Shown one piece after another: positions 12,501 to 23,890 of a DNA stretch of 64,000 nt (position 1 is the stretch's first letter; every line of letters starts with the position of its first letter). The position numbers and the translations under genes were made by a program. This stretch comes from Aphelocoma coerulescens (lineage: Eukaryota; Chordata; Aves; Passeriformes; Corvidae): the NCBI RefSeq assembly GCF_041296385.1, contig NC_091023.1:25483924-25547923 (forward strand). The letters run 5' to 3'. The notes under the pieces were generated by a model. That model was not told the origin of the DNA. It saw only the letters and a program-made list of their open reading frames with translations, and did not search any database.

Positions 12501-13959
12501 GCACCCAGATATACACTAAAGGCTGAAAAATTACCTCCCCTCTATTTATTTCCTTGCAGCCTGGAATATCATCCCTTAGATTGACATTTGCATGGAAATT
12601 CAGCCACAATCACCAAAAAACTCAACATTCCAATAAAGAGCTGACAGAACAGAGGTTTTTGCATCAACATCATCTGGTTGTTATTCTACAAATTCATATA
12701 ATTCCTAACTTACCCTTTGAAAATTACTCCAAATCTCTGAGCTGAATGTGAAGTGAGAACTGAGCTCTTCTGAGCATTGCAGGGTGCGTGGAACCCAAAA
12801 TTAAAGGTAGAACGATGCCCACTGCTTACAAAAACTCTCAGGTGATTAACATTTAACTCTTAAATGTGCATTTTTATCTTTTATCACGGTTTCAAACTGC
12901 TGCTGTGCTATGCTACAACAAAGTCGTGGGAGAATATAAAAACAGCAGCAGATAAATGCAGGTTCTGAAACAAAAATTCCTAATTAACACATCATAAACT
13001 GCTTTGGAAAGAGCTCCAGCCAAGGCTGGACTGGCTGGAAAAACAGGAGCACGACCAACAGGTAACAGGGATTAATTAACAACAGGAGGGGTTTATACTT
13101 GAATTACTGCTTTACTTTTTCCACTAAGAGAGGAGTTTTCTCTAAATAAATTATGAGTTTTTCGGGAAAAGGGAATCCCATCCCCTTCAGGATCTTTGCA
13201 TTGAAATGCAGTAATTGAAAAATAATAGAAAAAAAAAAACATTTTTAAAATGAAAAGCATTTCAAATATCACAAGGACCCAGTGAGCTCTAAATTAGCAC
13301 TCACCATTTCAAAATTATCTGACAATCTACCCAAAATCATGCCTAATTACCCAGGAATTAATCTGAACTTAATCAAGATTATATACTTTGAATAAAAGCG
13401 CATTTTCTCTTTGCTCTCAGAGTCAATGATCAACTCACCCCCACAGCACCATTTTTGGGATGGCACAGATTTGCTGTTTTAACTTTTCAAAAAATGACCC
13501 GTGTTTCATGCTTTTGGCTGCTTCTCTTGACAAATAAATACAATATAAAATGTGCAGGGCAAAACATAATTATCCTGAGGAGCACCTGCATAAAATCAGG
13601 GTGCAGAGATTTGTATCTTAGGTGCAGAGCACAGATAGTTGGGCAAATTTATGCTTCATCTCAGTATTGTGCCAAGATCCCTCTTCAGTATATGCAATAA
13701 AATACATTCGTACTGAAGATCTCTGTGCAAAATCCCCAAAAGAAGAGGAGAAAGAGCCCCCCGAAAAGATGAATTCAATGGTGGCCTCAATAATTAGATT
13801 AACAATCAATTACATTTCTGCCAAAGTGTTTGTTTGCTGGAGAAAACCCTCCCAGGAAATGCATTTAAACTTGGGCACAGGGAAGCAGCCACTGCCCTCC
13901 ATAAAGTTCCTTTATATATTTTTCCACAATATGCACAAAACCAGAATATGAAATCAGAA

Positions 13960-15220
13960 ACATTTTACACATTCTCATACTTCAGAGAGCACTAACAGCA
14001 TTTTACTCGTCGAAAGCACTTTATCTTCATGTCTCTATAAGGCAGAGTTGGTGCATAATAATGTAATTTATATTGCCTAAATGTTATTTTGGGAGCATTG
14101 CATCATTTCTCAAACTTCATGACCTTTACAATTTTCTAAACTTTTATTTCCCTCATTATTCTGAACAGATTTCATTACATATTTTGAATGTAAACAACCC
14201 TGAATAATGATGGGCCCCATTACGTATGTACAGCTCTGACAATCGCGCGCGGGGCCGAGATGGAAACCCAGTGCATTAATTTACCTCTCATCTGCCGTAA
14301 CTGCACTCCCATAAAAAGTTTTATACTCAACTCACATAAATCACGGGGAAGAAAAATGAGAAAATCTGGTGGCTAACTCATCTTCCACCATTCTGCGAAA
14401 ATGAAATTCACTGAAATACCTATCAAAACTCCAATCATCAAGAGATAATGTCTTCTTAGGTCTATCTGCACTTTCCGATTTAATTTCCTCCATGCCCTTG
14501 ACATCCACAGATACCATTAAGATTAAGAGCAGCGAGTAACTGAGCAGTTCTCAGATTTTGATATATGGGGCCCAGGCACTAAATGTAATATCATCATTTG
14601 AAAATTAATGCAATATTTCTTTTGTTAGTTTTTCGACTCGGGAAGCGGGACGAATACTCGGGGTTCTCGCCAGTAATTTCCCCATCAGAATGCCGTGCAA
14701 TTATGAGGAGATGTGCACCTGGTCAGAGGTCACCCAAATTACTCCATCATTTAATGAGCACGGAGATCAAACCCGAGCACACTGTTGCTGCCGAGAGACG
14801 CCTCGCAGCCTGCTACATCAAATCTGATGGAATCATTAGAGTAATAAGCAGGAAAATCTGTTTGCAGATTAACCTCTGGTTTCATGCTGCTTTCATCTAA
14901 TGGGGCGCTGTGGAAATCTTGTCAGCTTTTCATCAGCCACGATCAAATTACGGGAATTGCGAACAAACCGCCGGCGCGATTGGAAACAACACCCGCACGT
15001 GCCGGGGGTTTTATGCAGATGCCAGGGAAAATCACACTCTTTATATTTTACAGCGTTATTTACCTCAGCTGATCACTCCTCTCATCCGTCTGCAGAGCCG
15101 CATCGGGGCCGCTCCCATCGGCCTTTTCAAGTTTACAGCGGAGAGCGGGAGCCAAGCAAATTTCTGGGGTAAACACGAGCGGGGTGACAAAGGGAGAGCA
15201 AAATAAAGGCATGGGGGTCA
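13960..15220. promoter_or_regulatory. Large candidate enhancer (conserved noncoding element)
   Basis: About 1.25 kb is free of CR1 and simple repeats and keeps many CpGs in an AT-rich intron (AATCGCGCGCGGGGCCGAGA near 14243, ACCGCCGGCGCGATTGG near 14968). It contains homeodomain-type sites (TCATTTAATGAGC, GCATTAATTTACC), a perfect E-box CACGTG near 14997 and a nuclear-receptor DR1-like TGGTCAGAGGTCA at 14720-14732. Short open frames overlap in several frames, but none looks like a protein. I infer a developmental enhancer, possibly of SHOX2. Confidence 0.5.
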
Positions 15221-16290
15221 CGTGGATGAAAGGTCATGGGGTCCCCACCACAGCCAAGGGCAGGGGAGGCACCTCTGCCTCGGTGGTAAATGAGAGTGAT
15301 CAAAGTTTACTTTTTAATAAAGACACACAGACATTAAAGTGCTGTTTCATGTGGAGTGGCTCTGGTTTCTGAGCCCGCTGGTAATGGGAAGTGACAGGGT
15401 AAAACTCGGTTCTCTTACCAAGTTTCCAGAACATTTGTCACTGTTGGAACAACAAACTACTGCAACCCTTTGAATATTGTGCCATTAACATATTCTGCCT
15501 CTGATGGTTTGATCCTCCGGTTGTTTGATTCACATCTGCAACTAAAAGCAGCAAAACCTTGGAACAAATACAAGTGGTGTGTGCACATTAATTTAATACA
15601 CACTCAGTGCAGTAGGTTCTCCACAAATCCTCCAGATCCACGGAGCCCCTCTGCAGGAGCAGCCCGTATTTCATCCCTGTAGGCAAATGGAGCCAAACAC
15701 GATGCATTTTGCCATGGATATTCATAAGCCATTGATCTTCTGCAGTGTGATTACCTAATACGAACCTGATCCAAAGCTCCTGAAGGAGCTGGAAAGATTT
15801 CCAAGGGCCAGGCTGCTGCTCAACAAGGGGAATGCTTGGGATGCCAACCCTGGCACAGCTGGATGGTCCATCGGCCACCAACTGACAAGTCAGGGACACC
15901 AGGGGCCCCCTTCAACAGGGGACACAGCCAGACCCCAGCACTGCTCCTCAAAAAGCACCTTCCAAGCTGGTGCCTCCCACTGGACACTTAGTGGCTCTCC
16001 AGCCCATCCAAGTGGAAATCTGGGATGTCCCTGAACACAAATGTCACTTTGGTCATAGGTGGAAAACCTCTCCACCCCCCAACCTTCACTCCCTTCCTCT
16101 CAGACTGGGACAACGTTTGCAACTGGAAATTTCACCCACTGCTCAGCACAGCTATGGAAAAGCTCAGGAGAATTAATTTTAGGGATTTACACCAGGAAGA
16201 ATACTTTGAGTGATATGTATCAACTTTCAAGTGAAACCACCCCTTATTAGTTAGTAAGTGATGCAAATCAGAGGGGTTTTTTCATAAACT

Positions 16291-16345
16291 CATGGAATGG
16301 TTGTTGGAAGGCCCTTGAAGATGATCCAGTTGCAAGGCCTGGTTC
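16291..16345 (-). mobile_element. Old CR1 3'-end remnant
   Basis: CATGGAATGGTTGTTGGAAG followed by GCCCTTGAAGATGATCCAGT resembles a diverged minus-oriented CR1 3' end. It is short and ambiguous. Confidence 0.45.
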
Positions 16346-16422
16346 AGGTGACTGTAATACAACCACCAAATTACAGTGAACTATTATTTATAAAACTGTC
16401 ATTTACCAGGAAATCCCAGAAT

Positions 16423-16652
16423 CATTTGGGTTGGAAAAGCCTTCCAAGCCCATTGAGTCCAACCATTAACCCACCACTGACCACGTCCCCAAGTGCCACA
16501 TCCACAGGGCTTTTAAACCCCTCCAGGGATGGGGATTCCACCACTGCCCTGTTCCAATGCTTGGCCACCTTTTCCATGGAGGGATTTTCCCCAATATCCG
16601 ACCTAAACCTGCCCTGGAGCAACCTGAGGCCATTTCCTCTCATCCCTTTCGC
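16423..16652 (-). mobile_element. CR1 LINE fragment, minus orientation
   Basis: It starts with the reversed CR1 3' end (AGAATCATTTGGGTTGGAAA) and continues through the typical GAGTCCAACCATTAACCCACC and CCTCCAGGGATGGGGATTCC segments to CATTTCCTCTCATCCCT. It differs clearly from the CR1 copies at 568 and 21669, so it belongs to another CR1 subfamily. Confidence 0.85.
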
Positions 16653-17679
16653 AAACAGGTGAACAGAAAAGGTCCTTTTTCACTAAGTTTGATCAATCCT
16701 GTGTTCTGGATACTTGAAAAATGTGAGCATCCAGTTGTGAAGCTTAGAAAGGTGCCCAATTCCTGCTCTCTGTGCTGTGTTTTTAATCAGGAATAACAAA
16801 TTCCACAATTCTGTGATGGCAATAAACCATTTTATGCACTCTGATCACCACATTTCTCAGAGTGGTAGCTGGAACACAATGACAATACTCTTCTCTATTC
16901 CATATGAAGATAAAATTCACATTTAAGTTACTTAAATATTTTTTAATGGACATAAAATTTTATTTCCTTCTCATCTAATGTGTACTTTGCAGGAACAAAC
17001 ACTGGGCCCTTCAGGTCCTCTGTGTTCATTTGCATCCTGGGAGACTGCAGTGGTTTAGGTTGTAACCTCATGCTGGTCAACAACATTTTGGGCTCAATGC
17101 AACCAAAACCAGATAAAATCCAATGGCAGAATTCGGCGCTTGTCTACAAAAATGCCAATATTTACAGTCTAAGTAGTAGGAGTTAATCACTCATCAGTTA
17201 CAAATAATTCATCTGCATAATTAATATTTAACACTATTTTAGAAAAGGGCCCAACCTGATTATTTCACAAATTCTTAATTTTTTGAAAACTTGCAGAAAA
17301 TGAGTTATTTTATTACAACCTTGCCAAAATTACCTCAGCAGTGGCTGTGCTCTCACACTTCCCACTCCGTGAGGAATCTCCTATGTATCCATCACCTTTT
17401 AGGAAGGAGAAGATCAGAAAGACTCAAGTTGAAGACTCAAGCTTAATGTTCAAGCACCAAACTCAAGGCCAGACACAAAGGGGCATGAAAATTGTAATTC
17501 CCAAAGAACACCACAGTGGTTTCCCTAAGGGAATTCTTTCAGCTTTAATAATTTTTAGGACATGTGAGATAAAATGTCTTCTATTAAAAAAAAAAAAAGT
17601 GAAAAATCTTATTTTTAAATAAATCAATTTCAACAGGGGAAAATCCCAACCCTCCATTCAGCCTCTGTAAGAGACAATT

Positions 17680-17850
17680 CAAGCCTGCAGAACATAATTG
17701 ACCAGCATGGAATTTTGCCAGGACAGCAAGATAAGCATAATTACTCATATTAAGAGCGTTAATTAATTGTTTGTGAACACAAATAATTGGCTGCTTGGTT
17801 TACAGCTCGCTGGGAAGCCAAGGACTCTGTCAGACATCACTGTCCCGTGG
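17680..17850. promoter_or_regulatory. Small candidate conserved element
   Basis: A short block contains AAGCATAATTACTC, GCGTTAATTAATTGTTTG and AAATAATTGGCTGCTTGG, a cluster of homeodomain-like sites without repeats. Support is weak. Confidence 0.25.
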
Positions 17851-18052
17851 CCACCCGAGGACCACGGGGCTGTGACACCACAGGTGAGAAACTCAGAGAG
17901 CAACGATCAGCGAGGGGCCAGCACAGTGACAGCCAGGAAATAAATACTGACACTTAATAAAAAGAAACACTTCATAAAATATTGACACCTAATAAAGGAG
18001 AGGGGTTTTTTTGGTTGGGTTTTTTTTGGTTCACCAGATCAAAGAAAGACGT

Positions 18053-18305
18053 GGACCTTAAAGCCCATCCAGTGCCACCCCTGCCATGGCAGGGACACCT
18101 CCCACTGTCCCAGGCTGCTCCAAGCCCCAATGTCCAGCCTGGCCTGGGCACTGCCAGGGATCCAGGGGCAGCCCCAGCTGCTCTGGGCACCCAGTGCCAG
18201 GGCCTGCCCACCCTCAGAGACAGGAATTCCTTCCCAGTATTCCATCTAACCTACTCCCTTTCAGTTTGAAGCCATTCCCTCTTGTCCTGTCAGTCCAGGC
18301 TCTGG
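18053..18305 (-). mobile_element. CR1 LINE fragment, minus orientation
   Basis: It contains the reversed CR1 terminal region, from CCTTAAAGCCCATCCAGTGC to CCATTCCCTCTTGTCCTGTC. The extreme CR1 3' end is missing, and the fragment abuts a T-rich stretch with GGTTGGGTTTT. It is largely complementary to the plus-oriented CR1 at 21669-22028, and the two flank the 37-nt RSRC1 exon. Confidence 0.9.
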
Positions 18306-19356
18306 TAAATCACAAATTGTCAGACACCTCTTTTTCACAGAAGGGACTCAATAACAGATTATCAAATCAAGATAAAGACTCTTAAGGTGGGAAAAGCCTC
18401 CTTACACACATTTGGAGATGTGGGAATTAAAGTAGCAGAGCCGGAATTGTGTGGCTGAGACCTTTTGAGGAATATCCCTGTAATTTATTGGAGTCCAAAA
18501 GGTCTTTATGGGCAAAATGTTGGGATATGGAACAGTTTCCAGCACAAATATTCCTACCTGCAGGTGCCTTGGGAAACAGTTTGTTTCCTCAAGCACCCAT
18601 TCCTAGGACAGATTTTCTAAGATGAAAGGGAAAAAAAGGCTTAAACCTGGAGGTTTTTGACAGATCTTTCAAAGAAACATTCGCTGTCCATGGTAGGGGG
18701 TGGAATGAGATATCATTATAAGATCTGTAAGATACATAAGATCTCTTCAAGGGATCTTTAAGGTCCCTTCCTGCCCAGTGCTGGCACTCTAAATGCAAAG
18801 CAGCCAATTTATTTAATACAGACATAATTTTATTCCAAATTATTGTGAGTTACCCTATAAGCACTTGAGGCATCCTCATCCCACAGGGGATATTTCCGGC
18901 ACATTTTGCCCCAATCCCAGAGAAACCCTGAACACCACTCAACTCTCTTCCTGCTCCCCACCTCCCCAGGCTACTCCAAGCCCACAGAGCCTCTTCCTTC
19001 CCACTCCTTGGGAACATTTGTTGTTATAAACCAGGCCTGCAGCTCCTGCTGTGGCAGAAGTCCCAGTTCAGAACAAGTCCCAGCCAAGGTCAATCTGTCA
19101 GGAGCGGAGCAGCTTCATCGTGCACGAGAAGAACCCCAGGAAGCTGCTGGATTACAACTCCTTGCCACCAGCAGGGTGACCAAACATTCCTAAAACTTAT
19201 TTAGGGGATTCAACCTGCAGCTGAGATCCCCCTGGAAGCAGCAAACAAGATGGATTTTCCAGCTGCTCCAAGAATTGTGCTCCTTATTCCAGTTGCTGAT
19301 TCCCAACACATTTCTCACATGGCACCTTTAGAAAGGGGGAGCTCCTGAGAACTGTG

Positions 19357-19668
19357 CCAGGATATCCATCCCACCAGGATGTCCATCCCACCAGAACAGC
19401 CATCCTTTCCATCCCACCAGGATGTTCATCCCACCAGGATGTCCATCCCACCAGGATAGCAATCCTGTCCATCCCACCAGGATGTCCATCCCACCAGGAT
19501 GTCCATCCCACCAGGATGTCCATCCCACCAGGATAGCAATCCTTTCCATCCCACCAGGATGTCCATCCCACCAGGATAGCAATCCTTTCCATCCCACCAG
19601 GATGTCCATCCCACCAGGATAGCAATCCTTTCCATCCCACCAGGATGTCCATCCTTTCCATCCCTCTA
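19357..19668. repeat. Minisatellite, 17-bp unit with a 26-bp variant
   Basis: Tandem copies of CCATCCCACCAGGATGT alternate with a longer unit carrying AGCAATCCTTT, giving a higher-order period of about 43 bp in places. The minus-strand open frames here, rich in Trp-Trp-Asp-Gly, are a by-product of the repeat and not a protein. Confidence 0.92.
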
Positions 19669-20255
19669 GCACTCCCAGGAGATACTGGTACCCAAGCTCC
19701 TACAAATCACCCTTCCCAAGTGATTCCCAAAATGATTCCCAACAAGTGGAAAGCAATGTTTTCCAGTGCAACACACGATGTTTTTAACAGCACTATGGAA
19801 CCATGAGGATTATTTAGATATTCCATGAAAACATTAAACCCTTCTCAGGATGGATGTGCCACTAATAGCGAGTATTTTAATTTAATGGGATTTAATAATC
19901 ACTTTAGATGAACTATTTAATGTTCCACTGATTGCTGATACCAACATGTGAGGCTCAACCAGCTCCTGACTTGTGACAAGATTTTATTTTTCCCAGTTTT
20001 GATCAACTGACGAGTTTTTAATGCTAAGCCTGGCTTGCCATCACTTGTGGGTTTAATATGTTTACTTAAACCAGAAATATTTTGCACCTCAATTATTATT
20101 ATTTTCTGCTGCAGCCCTGAATGGAATTTAAGTCGATCCATTATTCATAAAGCAAAGACAAGAGAAAACACAAAGCTGTGCACTTCTTTCACAGCCTCCA
20201 AATGACTCAAACACACCATATTTATGCATGCAATATTTGATTGTGTCCCTGTCTC

Positions 20256-20274
20256 TTTTTTTTTTTTTTTTTTT
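20256..20274. repeat. Poly-T run
   Basis: An uninterrupted run of about 19 T lies in intron sequence. Similar runs occur near 23948, 28413 and (as A) 26392. Confidence 0.9.
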
Positions 20275-20605
20275 AATCACAAGTTTGTTGTTTTCAGATC
20301 AGGATATGCCAAAAATCCAACACCAAACAATTTTTGTTTATAATTAAGGCAATCATCAATCCAGGGATTGTAGTCCGGTTTATTTCATCTCTACATCAAA
20401 AAAAAGTAATTTAAAAAAATTAAAATTCCCTTGAAATGGGGAGATAAATGAAAATGTGAGTGCCTTCACACAATAACAGTACCCTGACCCTCTGGGAAAT
20501 GGTTGACTTTCTCAATTCAAGGTATTCAAAGCTCATTTAAAAGTGTTCATTTGGAATGCAGATATCAAAGATGATGCAAATGTTCAAGAGAAAATTAAAA
20601 CTTAC

Positions 20606-20642
20606 CAGATGTTCTAATCCAGCTTTGATGTTTGCAGAGTCC
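20606..20642 (-). CDS. RSRC1: RSRC1 micro-exon, 37 nt, linking the RS and coiled-coil regions
   Basis: The minus strand has a pyrimidine-rich acceptor (TTCTTCTCTTACAG), 37 coding bases and a consensus GTAAGT donor. The first base completes the Gly codon split by the upstream exon. The following 12 codons read DSANIKAGLEHL, against ESGNIKAGLEHL in human RSRC1 as I recall it. The exon ends in phase 0 and is followed by Thr-Pro-Ala-Glu-Gln in the next exon. At 37 nt it is very short, and its length is not a multiple of three, so skipping it would shift the frame. A pair of CR1 fragments in opposite orientation (18053-18305 and 21669-22028) flanks it. The open frames around it are unrelated. Confidence 0.93.
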
Positions 20643-21668
20643 CTGTAAGAGAAGAACAAAAGTTCTAAATAGTTGCTAAACCCTTGTCTGCAATGATTTC
20701 TGTTTAACTCTGAAATGGCAAAGCTGGCTCATTTCTCCAGTGCGTAAAATATTTGATTTTAATACAAATATTTACCTGTAATGCCTAAAAAATATTGATT
20801 ATCCTAATGCACAGTGACAGAATTAAACCCCCAAACAGCACCTGCCCTGAAACTGCTACAAACCATAGCAATGCCACTGGATACACGTTTAAAACCAACA
20901 TTTTTAATCTAATTGTCCCACTATTTACACTGGGAAGAATCAGCCAGGCCAGGGCACGGGGCTGTTTATCAAATCCTCGTTTGGTGCTCCTGGCTCTGCT
21001 TTGCCACCCTACTGAAATCCTGTGCCCCCTTTCCAAGGTGACAGAGAAGGAATTGTGATTCATTCCATGGGTCGTGGCAGCCATGCTGCAGCTTGGCATC
21101 TGATACCTGAAAGCTGCAAGAAATACAAATGTACAGACAGAAAATGGGGAAAATTTTACATGAAGGCAGCTCCAAAAAATTTGGACCAAACTATCCAAGG
21201 AAAAACACCGGAAGGCAAGAATTCAGAGGGAAAATTAATCCTTAACACATCCTGCTATGGAAAAAATTACAAAATCCAATGGAAAACAAATTAAAAATTC
21301 CCCAAATCCCAACCCACTGAACAAGGAGATGGCTCCTGCTTCCATCAGCTCCAGGTTCTACCTAATTCCAACATCACCTCTTGGAAGGTGGGTCATTGCC
21401 ATGGCAAACAAGGAGAAACCAGCCCGTGAGGATTGCAGGGAATCAGTTAATACTACAGTATTACCAATTACTGGTACTACAATTACTAATTATTTGTAAT
21501 TTCCTAAAGCTTTTCCAAAAATCTGCTACACTATTTTCTTCTATTTAAATATCCCTAATGAAGTGAGAGGAAAAAAAACAAACGTATTTTCACTATTTGA
21601 ATTTTGAAAGAATTTATTATTCTTCTCAGCCATACAGGATTTATCCCAAATTGTCTCCCACATCTTGA

Positions 21669-22028
21669 GCCTGAAGGAGGCTCCAGGGAGAGCTCAGAGC
21701 TCCTTCCAGGGCCTAAAGGGGCTCCAGGAGAGCTGGAGAGGGACTGGGGACAAGGCATGGAGGGGCAGGACACAGGGAATGGCTTCCCAGTGCCAGAGGG
21801 CAGGGATGGATGGGAGATTGGGAAGGAATTGTTCCCTGGGAGGGGCTGGGATGGAATTCCCAGAGCAGCTGTGGCTGCCCCTGGATCCCTGGCAGTGCCC
21901 AAGGCCAGGCTGGACATTGGGGCTGGGAGCAGCCTGGGATAGTGGGAGGTGTCCCTGCCCATGGCAGGGGTGGGATGGACAGGATTTAATCCCCCTTCCA
22001 CCCCAAACCATCCCATGGTTCCATGATC
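21669..22028 (+). mobile_element. CR1 LINE 3' fragment
   Basis: It runs from GGAGGCTCCAGGGAGAGCTC to the 3' signature CCAAACCATCCCATGGTTCC. It is the same subfamily, and has nearly the same 5' endpoint, as the copies at 568 and 33786. It forms an inverted pair with 18053-18305 around the 37-nt RSRC1 exon. Confidence 0.92.
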
Positions 22029-22369
22029 CATTTTGGAGGTGCTACCTGGCCTTCAAGGCCTGAATTGCTTTGGGAGAGGGATGCAGGGCAGGGCTGGGAG
22101 GAGCCCCCAGGTCAGGCCCATCCCTGCCATCAATATCTCCCCCCGGCCTGTGCTGAAAGCAGCCTTAATTCAATTACAGGCCTCAAAACTGATAAAAAAG
22201 GTCCTGAAGTGGAAAATGTGAAGAGATTATTGGCAAATGAATAAAGATTTGTATCGAACCAACACATGGGAGGTAGAGCAGGGCTTGGTGGGGCTTTTTT
22301 TTAATCATCCCCTGTCTCAAACCTTCTGGGAACAGCGAGTTTCCCTTCCCCTCCTGCAGCACATCGATT

Positions 22370-22680
22370 CCTGAATTAGGCTGCAATATTAAATAATTAA
22401 TATACTCGCCATGATTGATGTTTTGCATTAGTTGAATATTAGGTTATCAATCAAAATCCACTTGGTTTAATGTAATAATATTGAAAAAGTGTCACGGGCT
22501 GTTCAGCCAATTTGTAGTTGAGGCAGCCCAGACAGGAATATTGGTGTAACACAAGGCCCTAACGCAGGAAATGCAGTGCTCGAACATCCATAAGGAAAAC
22601 ATTATCAAACTAACCAGGACAAGGCTGAGCTTGTCCTAAATAAACCTTGGGGCACCTGTCACTTCCAATGAAAACCTCTT
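22370..22680. promoter_or_regulatory. Candidate conserved element
   Basis: This unique sequence has GTTATCAATCAAAATCC, GTCACGGGCTGTTCAGCCAA and CCTAACGCAGGAAATGC between the CR1 at 21669 and the TA-rich tract. Its composition resembles a conserved enhancer. Confidence 0.3.
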
Positions 22681-22739
22681 CCCAGCCTCAGGCTGCTGGG
22701 CATCAATCAGCCACGCTATGGCAGGGTTTTATCTTTCAG

Positions 22740-22970
22740 TTAACCAACAGATTATATTATAGATCTTATACAATTATATTCTGTATTCTATATTACATTG
22801 CATTATATATATAATACAATAAATTATTGCATAATTACAGCTATATTTATATAATTCTACATAATAATATATCTTAAATACATACCATAAACTATATTAT
22901 AAAATTAGTTATGTTTGTATAATTATATATAGTGATCACATATTTAAATTTTATTATTGGTAACATAAAT
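22740..22970. repeat. TA-rich low-complexity tract
   Basis: About 230 bp is almost entirely A and T with overlapping ATTATAT/TATATA motifs and no clear period. It is intronic, probably a decayed TA microsatellite. Confidence 0.7.
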
Positions 22971-23565
22971 TATACAAACAAGACTCCCATTAATACTATA
23001 TTTCATTTGTTGTTTTAGGCAAAACCAGACCTATGGTCACAGCTCAGTCTCCCACGCAGCCTTGAGTGCCTGCAGAATTTTCAACCACGAAACACCACAA
23101 ATAAACACCAGGAGCAGCTTCCTGCACATCCAGCATTCCAATGCTCACATAAAAGAAACCATATAGTTGTATTAATTTGATATCATTACCAGGTAATTGT
23201 TTTACTCTGTTTTACACCCCAGAGTCCCCAGCAAGGCAAATATTTGCCTGTTAGACCATCCCCAGAGCAGCACCTTCATTTCTTTGGTTCATTAGGCAAG
23301 TTTGATTTTATTCCTGAGGTTTCCTTTTTCCTACCAGAGAAGCTCTGGAATTGTTTCCCCACTAAAGTCAAGATTTGCAGTGAAACACCACTTGACATGC
23401 ATGTTTTAAAATCATCCATTAAACCCAGTAAATGAAACTCAGGCTCATCCAAATGTTTCAGCAATGCCAAGGGAAAAAATTCCAGCTGCATTTGAATCCT
23501 GGTCATGAGGGACCTGCAGCAAGAAGCTGGGAATTCAATTAAGGAAGTTTCATCCCTGCCCACAC

Positions 23566-23625
23566 AGCAGGTGGAACTGGAAGAGTTTTAAGGTCCCTTC
23601 CAGCCCAAACCATTCTGGGATTCTC
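23566..23625 (+). mobile_element. CR1 3'-end remnant
   Basis: GTTTTAAGGTCCCTTCCAGC followed by CCAAACCATTCTGGGATTCT is the CR1 3' end. Only about 60 bp remain. Confidence 0.75.
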
Positions 23626-23821
23626 CAAGGTTCACCAGGTCTGGGATTACTTAAACCCATAGTGACTAACTGAGGTGGTGAGAACTTCCTTTCCCGGTAA
23701 ATTAAATTTAAAATATTCCCTAGCACTTGCTGAAATCATGATTTTAACCTGGAATATATTCATGTTCCTAAAAATACTCCCTGTATCAAACTAACCATTA
23801 ATCAAGGGAGTTGAAAAAACC

Positions 23822-23890
23822 ACGGAATCACAGAATGAACTGGGTTGGAAAAGACCTTCAGGATCATCCAGTCCAACCTAAGGCTCCCAT
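23822..23890 (-). mobile_element. CR1 3'-end remnant, minus orientation
   Basis: ACGGAATCACAGAATGAACT, then GGGTTGGAAAAGACCTTCAG and ATCCAGTCCAACC, is a reversed CR1 3' end. Confidence 0.8.

Larger units (their letters stand above)
5579..20605 (-). other. RSRC1: RSRC1 intron, about 15.0 kb
   Basis: The intron is bounded by the GTAAGT donor at 20600-20605 and the TTGCAG acceptor at 5579-5584. It contains a chimeric CR1 copy (6267-6505), CR1 fragments at 16291-16652 and 18053-18305, the large candidate regulatory block 13960-15220 and a 17-bp minisatellite (19357-19668). The stretches 5600-6260, 6510-13950, 15230-16280, 16660-18050 and 18310-19350 show only AT-rich intronic sequence with scattered short open frames. 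None of these frames looks like a protein. A smaller AT-rich, homeodomain-site-bearing block lies at about 17680-17850. Confidence 0.9.

Noticed and set aside
18690..18785. A possible further CR1 remnant (TTTAAGGTCCCTTCCTGCCC)
   Set aside because: Only about 20 bases fit the CR1 3' end and the rest is diverged or interrupted, so I left it out of the feature list.
19284..19672. Trp-rich minus-strand open frames
   Set aside because: They are translations of the 17-bp minisatellite only.
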